Shown one piece after another: positions 54,557 through 63,032 of a stretch of DNA of 64,000 nucleotides. Position 1 is the stretch's first letter, and the number at the start of each line of letters is the position of its first letter. A model generated the notes under the pieces. It did not search any database and was not told the origin of the DNA. It saw only the letters and a list, made by a program, of their open reading frames with translations. The stretch is taken from the NCBI RefSeq assembly GCF_028743515.2, contig NZ_CP117969.2:2947501-3011500 (forward strand), written 5' to 3'. The stretch comes from Imtechella halotolerans. Lineage in GTDB: Bacteria; Bacteroidota; Bacteroidia; Flavobacteriales; Flavobacteriaceae. A program made the position numbers and the translations under genes.

Positions 54557-55872
54557 TAGTTTGAAGTTAATTGTTGATAGGCAGCAACAACTTCGCTGTG
54601 AATCACAGTTTTGTCTTTAAATTGGTGTGCAATTAATTTTTTTTGCTCTTCAGTCGCGCCTAATTGATTTAAAATATTAAAAAGATGCATTTTCATATGA
54701 CCTTTTTGGATTCCTGAAGTAATAAGTGATCTCAAAGCAGCAAAGTTTTGAGCAAGACCGGCAACTGCAACTAATTGCATTAGCTCTTTTGCTGAAGGTT
54801 TGTCCAAAATTTCTAGTGCAATTTTCACCAAAGGATGTAATGAAGTAAGTCCACCAACGGTACCCAATGCTAGTGGTATTTCAATCCAAAATCGAAATAT
54901 TCCATTTTCAATAGAGGCTTGAGTTAAACTTCGATATTGGCCATCTCGAGCTGCATAAGCGTGAATTCCAGCCTCAACTGCTCTAAAGTCATTGCCAGTA
55001 GCTAAGACCACCGCATCAATTCCATTCATTATTCCTTTGTTATGAGTAACAGCTCTATGAGGTTCTGCATTGGCTATGGCTACGGCACGAACAAATTTTT
55101 CTGCAAATTCATGTGGCGTTAGTCTATCTTCATTAAGTGCTTCAACAGGGCAACTGACTTCCGCGTGGACTATGCAATTAGGGACATAGTTCGATAAGAT
55201 GCTCATGACAATTTGAATATCTTTTTCACTTGATGTGAATTCAGAATAATCTTGGGCTGCGGCTTTAAAAGTTTTTGCGAATTGTTCTAGGCAAGAATTA
55301 ATAAAATTGGCACCCATGGCGTCCAAGGTATTAAAGGTTGCATGTAACTGGTAGTAATTGGTTAAAGCTTCCGTTTTATCTCTGAGTTCAATGTCAATAA
55401 TTCCTCCTCCTCTTTTCTCCATATTTTTGGTAATATCTTTTACCGCATGAATTAATTGAGGCTTTATATAGGTGAAGAAAGTTTGTAAACGGCTTTTATC
55501 ACCTGAATACATAAAATGTACTTGTCCAATTTTTTCTGTATCAATTACTTTTGCAATAAATCCTCCTCGTTTTTGCCAAAATTTTGCTGCTTTACTAGCT
55601 GCTGCCACTACAGAACTTTCCTCAATTGTCATTGGAATGGTATAATACTCTCCATTCACTAAAAAGTTGGGAGCTACAGCAAATGGTAGATAAAAGTTAG
55701 AGATGGTATTTTCAATAAACTCGTCATGAAGCTTTTGGAGTTGTGTGTCCTCATTCCAGTATTGCTTTAGTACGTATACTGCATTTTCGTCATCGTAAAA
55801 ATAGGCCTTAGCTAGCCAGTCTATTTTTTGTTCTTTAGTAAGCTTGGAAAATCCTTCAACAGGTCGTTTCAT
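54556..55872 (-). CDS. Hydroxymethylglutaryl-CoA reductase, class II
   Basis: This 438-residue cytoplasmic enzyme belongs to the class II (bacterial, 'degradative') HMG-CoA reductases. It has ENTISNFYLPFAVAPNFLVN with the catalytic Glu, TIEESSVVAAASKAAKFW, DAMGANFINSCLEQ, the HNKGIMNGIDAVVLATGNDF motif with the active-site Lys and Asp, and LGTVGGLTSLHPL. Though the class was first described as catabolic, Bacteroidota use it to make mevalonate for isoprenoids. It is divergent from the S9 peptidase, with a TAnnTTTG-type box 25 nt upstream. Confidence 0.93.
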   Translation of the reverse strand: MKRPVEGFSKLTKEQKIDWLAKAYFYDDENAVYVLKQYWNEDTQLQKLHDEFIENTISNFYLPFAVAPNFLVNGEYYTIPMTIEESSVVAAASKAAKFWQKRGGFIAKVIDTEKIGQVHFMYSGDKSRLQTFFTYIKPQLIHAVKDITKNMEKRGGGIIDIELRDKTEALTNYYQLHATFNTLDAMGANFINSCLEQFAKTFKAAAQDYSEFTSSEKDIQIVMSILSNYVPNCIVHAEVSCPVEALNEDRLTPHEFAEKFVRAVAIANAEPHRAVTHNKGIMNGIDAVVLATGNDFRAVEAGIHAYAARDGQYRSLTQASIENGIFRFWIEIPLALGTVGGLTSLHPLVKIALEILDKPSAKELMQLVAVAGLAQNFAALRSLITSGIQKGHMKMHLFNILNQLGATEEQKKLIAHQFKDKTVIHSEVVAAYQQLTSN

Positions 55873-55896
55873 GGTATAATTATGAAAATAAAGCTA

Positions 55897-55904
55897 CAAA
55901 TATA
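55897..55904 (-). promoter_or_regulatory. Candidate promoter -7 box for the HMG-CoA reductase operon
   Basis: The minus strand reads TATATTTG, an exact TAnnTTTG match, 24 nt upstream of the ATG. The -33 box is unclear. Confidence 0.4.
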
Positions 55905-55967
55905 CTAAATATTGATAGCAGCTTTGACGGCAGATAACGTAGATTACTATACTAAATAAGGTAGGTT

Positions 55968-55987
55968 TAACTAAAAAAGTTTAGTTA
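55968..55987. promoter_or_regulatory. Inverted repeat in the HMG-CoA reductase / S9 peptidase divergent region
   Basis: TAACTAAA and TTTAGTTA (55968-55975 and 55980-55987) are perfect inverted copies around 4 nt, in the middle of the 167-bp divergent intergenic region. It may be an operator; the AT content makes chance possible. Confidence 0.3.
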
Positions 55988-56039
55988 TTTATTAAATATT
56001 TAGTAAACTTGACGGTTTTTTAATTTATCTGTAACCTTC

Positions 56040-58205
56040 ATGAGAAAACTACTCGTATCGCTACTGATTTTAAGTTCTTTTTCAGTTTTTGTAAATGCTC
56101 AAAATCAACAGATTACTATTGAGGATGTGTTTGGAAGTACCTTTCGCACTCGCGGGATGGATGCTTTACATTCGTTGAACAATGGTACTCAATATACCGT
56201 ATTACAGCACAACCGCAAAAATAATAGCGTTTCTGTAGAAATGTATAATTATGCTACTTCTACCCAAGTGGCAACTGTGGTAAGTTCTTCAAATCTTCCA
56301 GGAAATTTTTATTTCACATCCTATGAATTCAGTAATGATGAATCCAAATTGTTATTGGGAGGGGCTAGTGAGCCGATTTATCGTCATTCACAGTTAGGTA
56401 CCTATTATGTGTACGATATTAAAACTAAGGTTGCCACACTTGTTTTTGATAAAAAAATACAAGAGCCAACACTTTCACCAGACGCTTCTAAAGTTGCCTT
56501 TGTACATAACAATAATATGTATGTAAAAGACTTGTCTAATGGAGCTGTCAAGCAGATTACTACAGATGGTGTTAAAAATCAAATTATTAATGGTATCACT
56601 GATTGGGTTTATGAAGAAGAATTTGGCTTTGTTCGTGCATTTGAGTGGAATACCAATGGTTCTAAGTTAGCTTTTATACGATTTGATGAGAGGGAAGTTC
56701 CTGAATTTTCCATGGACATTTATGGGAATGGACTGTATCCTACGCAACAAGTGTTTAAGTATCCTAAAGCTGGGGAAGCTAATTCTAATGTGTCTCTTCA
56801 TGTTTACGATATATCTTCAAAGGAAACGGTGACAGTAGCCTTAGATAATCCGTATTATATTCCTCGTATAAAGTGGACTAATGAGTCCAATATTTTGAGT
56901 GTACGCACTTTAAATCGTCATCAGAATGAGTTAGATTTGATTTTTTACAATGCTGCAAACAATACATCTGAATTGATTTTAAAAGAAACTGATAAGGCAT
57001 ATGTAGATGTAACGGATGATCTTACATTTTTAGCGGATAATAGTTTTATCTGGACGAGTGAGAAGTCAGGACATAATCACATTTATCATTATAGTAAAAC
57101 TGGAAAGTTAATCAATCAGGTAACTAGCGGTAATTGGGAAGTGACCTCCTACTATGGTTATGACGTTAAATCAAAGCAAATTTTCTATCAGTCTGTAGAA
57201 AATGGTTCTATAATTCGTGATGTATATACCATAGGATTAAATGGTAAAAACAAAAAACGTCTTTCTGCTGAAATTGGTACAAACTCCGCAAAGTTTAGTG
57301 CGAACTTCAGTTTGTTTATCAATACATACTCAAGTATAACTACACCACCTCGATATACATTACATCGATCAAAGGATGGAAAGATGTTGAAAGAAATTGT
57401 GAATAATACACCTGTATTAGAAAAGCTAATGGAGTTTGGCGTAACACCAAAGGAATTTTCTACCATCTCGGTTAATGGATATGATCTCAACATGTGGACT
57501 ATTAAGCCAAACGATTTTAACCCTGACAAAAAATATCCGGTTCTAATGTTTCAATACAGCGGTCCTGGCTCGCAACAAGTAGCAAACCGTTGGTATTCAG
57601 GAAATGATTACTGGCATTTTATGTTGGCTCAACAAGGTTATATCGTTGTGTGTGTCGATGGAAGAGGAACAGGTTTTAAAGGGGCAAAATTCAAGAAAAT
57701 TACTCAAAAAGAATTGGGTAAGTTTGAAGTAGAGGATCAAATAGCAGCTGCGAAAAAATTGGGAGAACTTCCTTATGTGGATGCCAATCGAATTGGAATA
57801 TGGGGCTGGAGTTATGGTGGGTTTATGTCTTCAAATGCTATACTTAAAGGTAATGAGGTGTTTAAGGCTGCCATTGCCGTGGCGCCTGTCACCAGTTGGA
57901 GATTCTATGATACCGTTTATACGGAACGTTATATGACTACACCTCAAGAAAACCCTAGTGGTTATGATCAGAATTCCCCAATTTATCATGTGGATAAATT
58001 AAAGGGTAACTATTTACTTATTCATGGTTCAGCCGATGACAATGTTCATGTTCAAAATACCATGGTAATGATTGAGGCTTTAGTGCAAGCAAATAAACAA
58101 TTTGAATGGGCAATTTATCCTGACAAAAACCATGGAATATACGGTGGAAATACGCGAATACAATTGTATACAAAAATGACCGAATTCCTAAAGGAAAACT
58201 TATAA
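56040..58205 (+). CDS. Dipeptidyl-peptidase IV-type S9 family peptidase
   Basis: This 721-residue exported serine peptidase has a signal peptide (residues 1-20, ending VNAQ). The N-terminal beta-propeller (about 30-450) contains DWVYEEEF, the Glu pair that binds the substrate N-terminus in DPP IV. The C-terminal alpha/beta hydrolase has nucleophile Ser591 in GWSYGGFMSS, Asp in HGSADDNVHVQN and His in DKNHGIYGG. It trims Xaa-Pro/Ala dipeptides in the periplasm. Two POT di/tripeptide transporters follow, giving a peptide-use cluster. Confidence 0.95.
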   Translation: MRKLLVSLLILSSFSVFVNAQNQQITIEDVFGSTFRTRGMDALHSLNNGTQYTVLQHNRKNNSVSVEMYNYATSTQVATVVSSSNLPGNFYFTSYEFSNDESKLLLGGASEPIYRHSQLGTYYVYDIKTKVATLVFDKKIQEPTLSPDASKVAFVHNNNMYVKDLSNGAVKQITTDGVKNQIINGITDWVYEEEFGFVRAFEWNTNGSKLAFIRFDEREVPEFSMDIYGNGLYPTQQVFKYPKAGEANSNVSLHVYDISSKETVTVALDNPYYIPRIKWTNESNILSVRTLNRHQNELDLIFYNAANNTSELILKETDKAYVDVTDDLTFLADNSFIWTSEKSGHNHIYHYSKTGKLINQVTSGNWEVTSYYGYDVKSKQIFYQSVENGSIIRDVYTIGLNGKNKKRLSAEIGTNSAKFSANFSLFINTYSSITTPPRYTLHRSKDGKMLKEIVNNTPVLEKLMEFGVTPKEFSTISVNGYDLNMWTIKPNDFNPDKKYPVLMFQYSGPGSQQVANRWYSGNDYWHFMLAQQGYIVVCVDGRGTGFKGAKFKKITQKELGKFEVEDQIAAAKKLGELPYVDANRIGIWGWSYGGFMSSNAILKGNEVFKAAIAVAPVTSWRFYDTVYTERYMTTPQENPSGYDQNSPIYHVDKLKGNYLLIHGSADDNVHVQNTMVMIEALVQANKQFEWAIYPDKNHGIYGGNTRIQLYTKMTEFLKENL

Positions 58206-58220
58206 TTTAAACCAACTTCG

Positions 58221-59747
58221 ATGAATCAAACACAAGCACCTTCCAAAGAACTATTTGGGCATCCGGCAGGCTTATTCTATCTCTTTTTTGCTGAATTATG
58301 GGAACGATTCAGTTTTTATGGAATGAGAGCATTGTTGACTCTTTACATGGTCAACGAAATTTTTGAAGCCTTAGTAAATAGAGATACTGCAGCAGCGGCT
58401 GTTTACGCTTCTTATGGGTCATTGGTCTATGCTTCCACTGTTATTGGTGGTAGAATTTCCGATACCATATTAGGGATGCGCCAATCCATCTTCTTAGGAG
58501 GTATTTTGATGGCAATTGGGCATTTTGTGCTTGCCATAGAAAATAATGTAGCCTTTTTCCTTGCACTTGCCTTTATAGTTGTTGGGAATGGATTTTTTAA
58601 ACCTAATATTTCCACTTTTGTAGGTTCATTATATAAAGATGGAGATTTGCGAAAGGACTCTGGATTTACCATTTTCTATATGGGAATCAATATAGGCGGT
58701 TTTGCCGCTCCACTCCTTTGTGGATGGCTGGGTAGAACTTATGGGTGGCATTATGGTTTTGGACTTGCAGGAATTGGAATGTTAATAGGTTTGTTGTTTT
58801 TTTGGAGTGGAATTCGAAAAAATGTGTTTGGTGATAAGGGATTACCACCAAGTGTAGAAGTTAATGAGAGAAAAGTGATGGGGGTTAAGCAAAAGCAACT
58901 CATTCCTATAATCGCATTCTTATCAGCTCCACTTATTGCTTTTCTTCTTTCTTCATATCAAGCCGTTGGAGGAGGAACAACATTTCTTGGTGATCAAAAC
59001 ATTGTAAATGTTATTTTTAAACTAGTAGGTTTTGTGATTGTGGGATACCTCGGATATATTTTGTATCAGGCCAGTCCAGAAGAACGTAAAAAGTTATTTG
59101 TGGCTATCTTTATCACCTTATTTATGACCATATTTTGGGGATTCCATGAGTTGTCAGGTAGTGTTATTACCCTTTTTGCAGCCAGAAATGTTAATTTATC
59201 TTTCATTGATGCTGCGCAGACAAATTCATTGAATTCAATGTACATAATTATCTTATCTATACCTATTTCCTTACTTTGGGCTTATCTTTCAAAAAAGAAA
59301 TTAAATCCGCGGACGCCGTATAAATTTGGTTTAGGATTGGCATTGGCAGGATTGAGCTTTTATGTGCTTTCTCTTAGTGGGAATAGTGCGGATGAAAATG
59401 GGATGGTTCCTTTTTCGTATTTATTGGTAATGTACTTTTTGATTTCTGTAGGAGAACTGTTTATGTCCCCAGTTGGATTATCTAAAATCACTGATTTATC
59501 GCCAAAACGTATTGTTTCATTTATGATGGGTATTTGGTTTTTATCGTCAGCCTATGCTTTTCAGCTTGTGGGCTTTATAGGTAAAGAATTGGCTGTAGAA
59601 AGTGACAATACAGAAATTAGCGGATTTGATTCTTTAAATACGTATATAGGTGGATTTGATCTAATTGCTAAATACGCCATTGGAGCTGCCGTAATTATCT
59701 TGTTAATTTCGCCTCTATTGAAGCGTATGATGGGTAAAGTACATTAA
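58221..59747 (+). CDS. POT-family proton-dependent oligopeptide transporter, first copy
   Basis: This 508-residue inner-membrane MFS protein has 12 to 14 helices. ELWERFSFYGMRALL in helix 1 is the ExxERFxxY proton-coupling motif of POT carriers. PNISTFVGSLY and FTIFYMGINIGGFAAPLLCG are the PTR2 family signatures. It imports di- and tripeptides with protons. It starts 15 nt after the dipeptidyl-peptidase gene, so uptake of the released dipeptides is the obvious role. Confidence 0.92.
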   Translation: MNQTQAPSKELFGHPAGLFYLFFAELWERFSFYGMRALLTLYMVNEIFEALVNRDTAAAAVYASYGSLVYASTVIGGRISDTILGMRQSIFLGGILMAIGHFVLAIENNVAFFLALAFIVVGNGFFKPNISTFVGSLYKDGDLRKDSGFTIFYMGINIGGFAAPLLCGWLGRTYGWHYGFGLAGIGMLIGLLFFWSGIRKNVFGDKGLPPSVEVNERKVMGVKQKQLIPIIAFLSAPLIAFLLSSYQAVGGGTTFLGDQNIVNVIFKLVGFVIVGYLGYILYQASPEERKKLFVAIFITLFMTIFWGFHELSGSVITLFAARNVNLSFIDAAQTNSLNSMYIIILSIPISLLWAYLSKKKLNPRTPYKFGLGLALAGLSFYVLSLSGNSADENGMVPFSYLLVMYFLISVGELFMSPVGLSKITDLSPKRIVSFMMGIWFLSSAYAFQLVGFIGKELAVESDNTEISGFDSLNTYIGGFDLIAKYAIGAAVIILLISPLLKRMMGKVH

Positions 59748-59778
59748 TGTTGATTGAACGTAAATAATATAATTTGAT

Positions 59779-61545
59779 ATGAACCAAACCTCAAACTCAA
59801 CTAGTCAGTTTTTTGAAAATCCAGTGTTAGGACATCCTGCTGGGCTTTTCGTTTTATTTTTTACCGAAATGTGGGAGCGTTTCTCTTACTATGGTATGCG
59901 TGCCTTACTAATATTGTTTTTTACAGCCTCAATAATGGATGAGGGCTGGGGATGGCCTGCAGAATGGGCTTTTGCCATCTTTGGAACGTATACTTCTTTG
60001 GTGTATCTCTCAACTATGTTGGGGGGGTATTTTGCCGACAATGTAATTGGAATTCGAAAAGCAGTGGTGCTTGGAGCTCTTTTAATGACTATTGGTCATG
60101 CCTGCATGGCGCTAGAAACCACCTTCTTTATTTATTTAGGACTTACCTTTCTGGTTTTTGGTAGTGGTTTTTTTAAACCTAACATGACTTCTATTATTTC
60201 TGAAATGTATAAGGATAGACCAGAGAAAAAGGATGGTGCCTACACTATATTCTATATGGGAGTTAATGCCGGTGCTTTCTTAGGTATTTTATTGTGTGGA
60301 TATCTTGGCGAAAAAGTAGGTTGGAGCTGGGGCTTCGGAGTTGCTGGTATTTTCATGCTTTTTGGTTTGTTACAATTTTGGTTAGCGCAAAACATTTTTG
60401 GAGATGTAGGAGTAAAGCCAAAAGGAAAAGAGGTAGTCGTTGTTGAAAATACTTCCACTGAGGATTCAGAGGAGAAAAGAAATCCTTTTACTAAATTTCA
60501 TAAAATATTAATTTTTGCGGCTGCAGCTTTAGGGTTGGCTTGGATACTTAATGATCCTGTTTCAAAAATTTCAGGAGGAGAAATGAATCTCTTTAGTTTT
60601 GAATTTATGGGTATGAGTGGGCCAACGGTGGTAATATTGTTTGCGTTACTTTTATTTATTTTGTTGTTGGCTATACGTATTCCTAAATATGTAAAAACTA
60701 CTCGAGATAAAATGCTAGCCATTATATTTTTTGCTTTTGTAACCATGTTCTTCTGGGCCATATTTGAACAATCTCCAAGCTCATTAACCGTTTTTGCAAG
60801 GGATTACACTCAACGTACACTTGAAGGTAATGCAGGGTTGGCTTTCAAAATTATTAACTCATTAATGACTATTATTCCTTTGGCTGTTATTACTTGGGTT
60901 TTAGGCATGTTGTTTAAACGTACATTTGGGAAATATGCTTGGTCTAATATCTTCTTATCACTTAGTTTTGTTATTGTATGGGGGATTGCTATATGGATGT
61001 TGATTAATGAGTTTAGAATGGAACAGACCGAAGTGCCTGCATCATGGTTCTCTGTGCTTAATTCCTTATTTATTATTACACTTGCTCCTTTGTTTTCGAA
61101 ATGGTGGGAAAGTAAGTATAATCCAAATGCAAATATGAAATGGGCTATTGGAATGGGGCTTTTAGGTTTAGGAATGGCTTGTGTGGCCTTTGGTGCATCT
61201 GGAATTGAACCTGGGGCTAAGACAGCATCTGTAAGCATGATATGGTTGATACTGGTATATCTTTTCCATACTATGGGAGAGTTGTGTATATCCCCGGTAG
61301 GACTTTCCTATGTGAGTAAGCTAGTACCGGCTCGAATGATTGCGACAATGTTTGGTATTTGGTACCTGGCTATTGCTATCGGAATGAAGTTAGCAGGTAT
61401 GTTTGCTGAATCCTCGGCAAGTATTGCTGAAGAAAAAGGGATTAGTCATTTCTTCTGGATCCTAACCGGTGTTTCACTTGCATTAGCTATATTGTCAGTT
61501 TTAGTATATCCGGTTATTAAGAAACTTATGCATGGTGTAAGGTAA
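59779..61545 (+). CDS. POT-family proton-dependent oligopeptide transporter, second copy
   Basis: This 588-residue paralog of the preceding gene has the same motifs (TEMWERFSYYGMRALL, PNMTSIISEMY, YTIFYMGVNAGAFLGILLCG). It has a longer, acidic central cytoplasmic linker around residues 215-235 (VVVVENTSTEDSEEKRN) that the first copy lacks. It begins 31 nt after the first copy. The pair probably differ in peptide preference; sequence does not say how. Confidence 0.92.
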   Translation: MNQTSNSTSQFFENPVLGHPAGLFVLFFTEMWERFSYYGMRALLILFFTASIMDEGWGWPAEWAFAIFGTYTSLVYLSTMLGGYFADNVIGIRKAVVLGALLMTIGHACMALETTFFIYLGLTFLVFGSGFFKPNMTSIISEMYKDRPEKKDGAYTIFYMGVNAGAFLGILLCGYLGEKVGWSWGFGVAGIFMLFGLLQFWLAQNIFGDVGVKPKGKEVVVVENTSTEDSEEKRNPFTKFHKILIFAAAALGLAWILNDPVSKISGGEMNLFSFEFMGMSGPTVVILFALLLFILLLAIRIPKYVKTTRDKMLAIIFFAFVTMFFWAIFEQSPSSLTVFARDYTQRTLEGNAGLAFKIINSLMTIIPLAVITWVLGMLFKRTFGKYAWSNIFLSLSFVIVWGIAIWMLINEFRMEQTEVPASWFSVLNSLFIITLAPLFSKWWESKYNPNANMKWAIGMGLLGLGMACVAFGASGIEPGAKTASVSMIWLILVYLFHTMGELCISPVGLSYVSKLVPARMIATMFGIWYLAIAIGMKLAGMFAESSASIAEEKGISHFFWILTGVSLALAILSVLVYPVIKKLMHGVR

Positions 61546-61615
61546 TGTTAATAAATAAAACCGCCACTGGTTTTTTCGTACTTTAGACGAATTATTAGCC
61601 CTAATTGTTTTAATT

Positions 61616-62155
61616 ATGAAACACGCATTTTTTGTTCTAATTTTATTCATTGCCGGATCTGTATCGGCCCAGGAAATTAATTGGATGACTTTTGAAGAGG
61701 CATTGGCTGCCCAACAAAAGAAACCTAAGAAAATTTTTATGGATGTATATACTGTTTGGTGTGGACCTTGTAAATTACTGGATAAAAATACCTTTTCCAA
61801 TAAGGATTTGGCAGCTTATGTTAATAAGCACTTTTATCCTGTAAAATTTAATGGTGAGGGTAATGAGGAACTAAATTACCAAGGTAAAAAGTTTGGAAAC
61901 CCACGTTTTGATCCCAAAAGAAAGGGTAGAAATGGCGTGCATGATTTAACTGTTTATTTACAGGTGAATGCATACCCTACTATGGTTTTCTTTGATGAAA
62001 AGGGACAGACTCTTATGCCTGTTCGTGGATATCTAACACCCGATAAATTAGAAGTTTTTCTTAAGTTTTTCAAAAATGATGATCATAAGAAAATAAGAAC
62101 TCAGCAAGATTTTGATGCATATCAGAAGAATTTTAAATATGAGTTTAAAATCTAA
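61616..62155 (+). CDS. Secreted thioredoxin-fold protein
   Basis: This 179-residue protein has a signal peptide (residues 1-18, ending SVSAQ). A thioredoxin-like domain carries the redox motif WCGPCK at about residues 49-54 and a later cis-proline segment NAYPTMVFFDE. The extended loop after the motif (FNGEGNEELNYQGKKFGNPR) is typical of the DsbD-gamma/DUF255-like periplasmic thioredoxins of Bacteroidota. It would reduce or exchange disulfides in the periplasm; partners are unknown. Confidence 0.88.
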   Translation: MKHAFFVLILFIAGSVSAQEINWMTFEEALAAQQKKPKKIFMDVYTVWCGPCKLLDKNTFSNKDLAAYVNKHFYPVKFNGEGNEELNYQGKKFGNPRFDPKRKGRNGVHDLTVYLQVNAYPTMVFFDEKGQTLMPVRGYLTPDKLEVFLKFFKNDDHKKIRTQQDFDAYQKNFKYEFKI

Positions 62156-62178
62156 AATTATTTTTTAATCCATTATAC

Positions 62179-62215
62179 AGCTCCCCTTTATGTGAATGCA
62201 TTAAGGGGAGCTTTT
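62179..62215. terminator. Terminator after the thioredoxin gene
   Basis: AGCTCCCCTT (62179-62188) pairs with AAGGGGAGCT (62203-62212) over a 14-nt loop, followed by TTT. It lies in the 274-bp convergent gap, whose remaining bases (to 62429) show no other feature. Confidence 0.75.
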
Positions 62216-62429
62216 GTTTTGAAGTGCACGTTGGTTTTCAGATTTGTTTTTATCCTTAACGACAAGATATAAAGGAGTGTATGACGGTAGTTTATGTGTC
62301 ATAATTGGGTACCCACATGCAAACTATAGTACTCACGGTAAAATGATTTTGTAGCTGTAATGATTATGCTCAAGGAATTTATTCCAAGGGCATCACTAGA
62401 GATTAATCAAGTATATAAATTGGTTTATT

Positions 62430-63008
62430 TTATAATATTCTTTTTGCCTTTACAAAGGCATTACTCCAGTATCCTTCCTTTAGAGAGGATATAATGACAC
62501 CTCTTGAGGTTGATGAGTGAATGAATTTAATTTCTTTTCCAGCTTGAACAACCAGACCAACATGGTTGATTCGTTTCCCTCTATTGGTTACAAAAAAAAG
62601 TAAATCACCAACACTGACCTGATCCAGTTTTATATCATCTCCTTCACGCGCCATTAGATAAGAGGACCTTTGTAGGGTTATGTCGTGATTAAGAAAAGTT
62701 GTGTAGATTAATCCTGAACAATCCATTCCTTGACGTGTAGTTCCACCCATTCTGTACCTTGTTCCTGTATAAGAAAGGGCAGTTTCAATTATGGCGTCGA
62801 CCTGAGAATTTGAAGAGGTAGGATTCGCTATTTTAAGATCCGTTGTAACAGATGGGAATGTTGGTTCTGTTATGTTTATGTAATTTGGTTCAGTTTTGAC
62901 TATTCTAGTTGGTGAAACTACTTCTATACGTCTTGTGCTTCCACAAGAAGTTAAGACCAATGCGGTAAGGTAGATGAGTATGGAATGAGGAATTTTTTCT
63001 GATAACAT
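62430..63008 (-). CDS. C40 (NlpC/P60) peptidoglycan hydrolase lipoprotein
   Basis: This 192-residue lipoprotein has its lipobox at ALVLTSC (Cys22). A C-terminal NlpC/P60 domain (about residues 75-192) carries the catalytic triad: Cys in GMDCSGLIYTTF, His in RINHVGLVVQAG and a second His in KFIHSSTSRG. These enzymes cut peptide cross-links or stem peptides in the cell wall from the periplasm. It follows lpxB by 24 nt on the same strand; co-transcription is likely. Confidence 0.92.
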   Translation of the reverse strand: MLSEKIPHSILIYLTALVLTSCGSTRRIEVVSPTRIVKTEPNYINITEPTFPSVTTDLKIANPTSSNSQVDAIIETALSYTGTRYRMGGTTRQGMDCSGLIYTTFLNHDITLQRSSYLMAREGDDIKLDQVSVGDLLFFVTNRGKRINHVGLVVQAGKEIKFIHSSTSRGVIISSLKEGYWSNAFVKAKRIL

Positions 63009-63032
63009 AGGGCTGCAAATTAGTAAAAAAAA

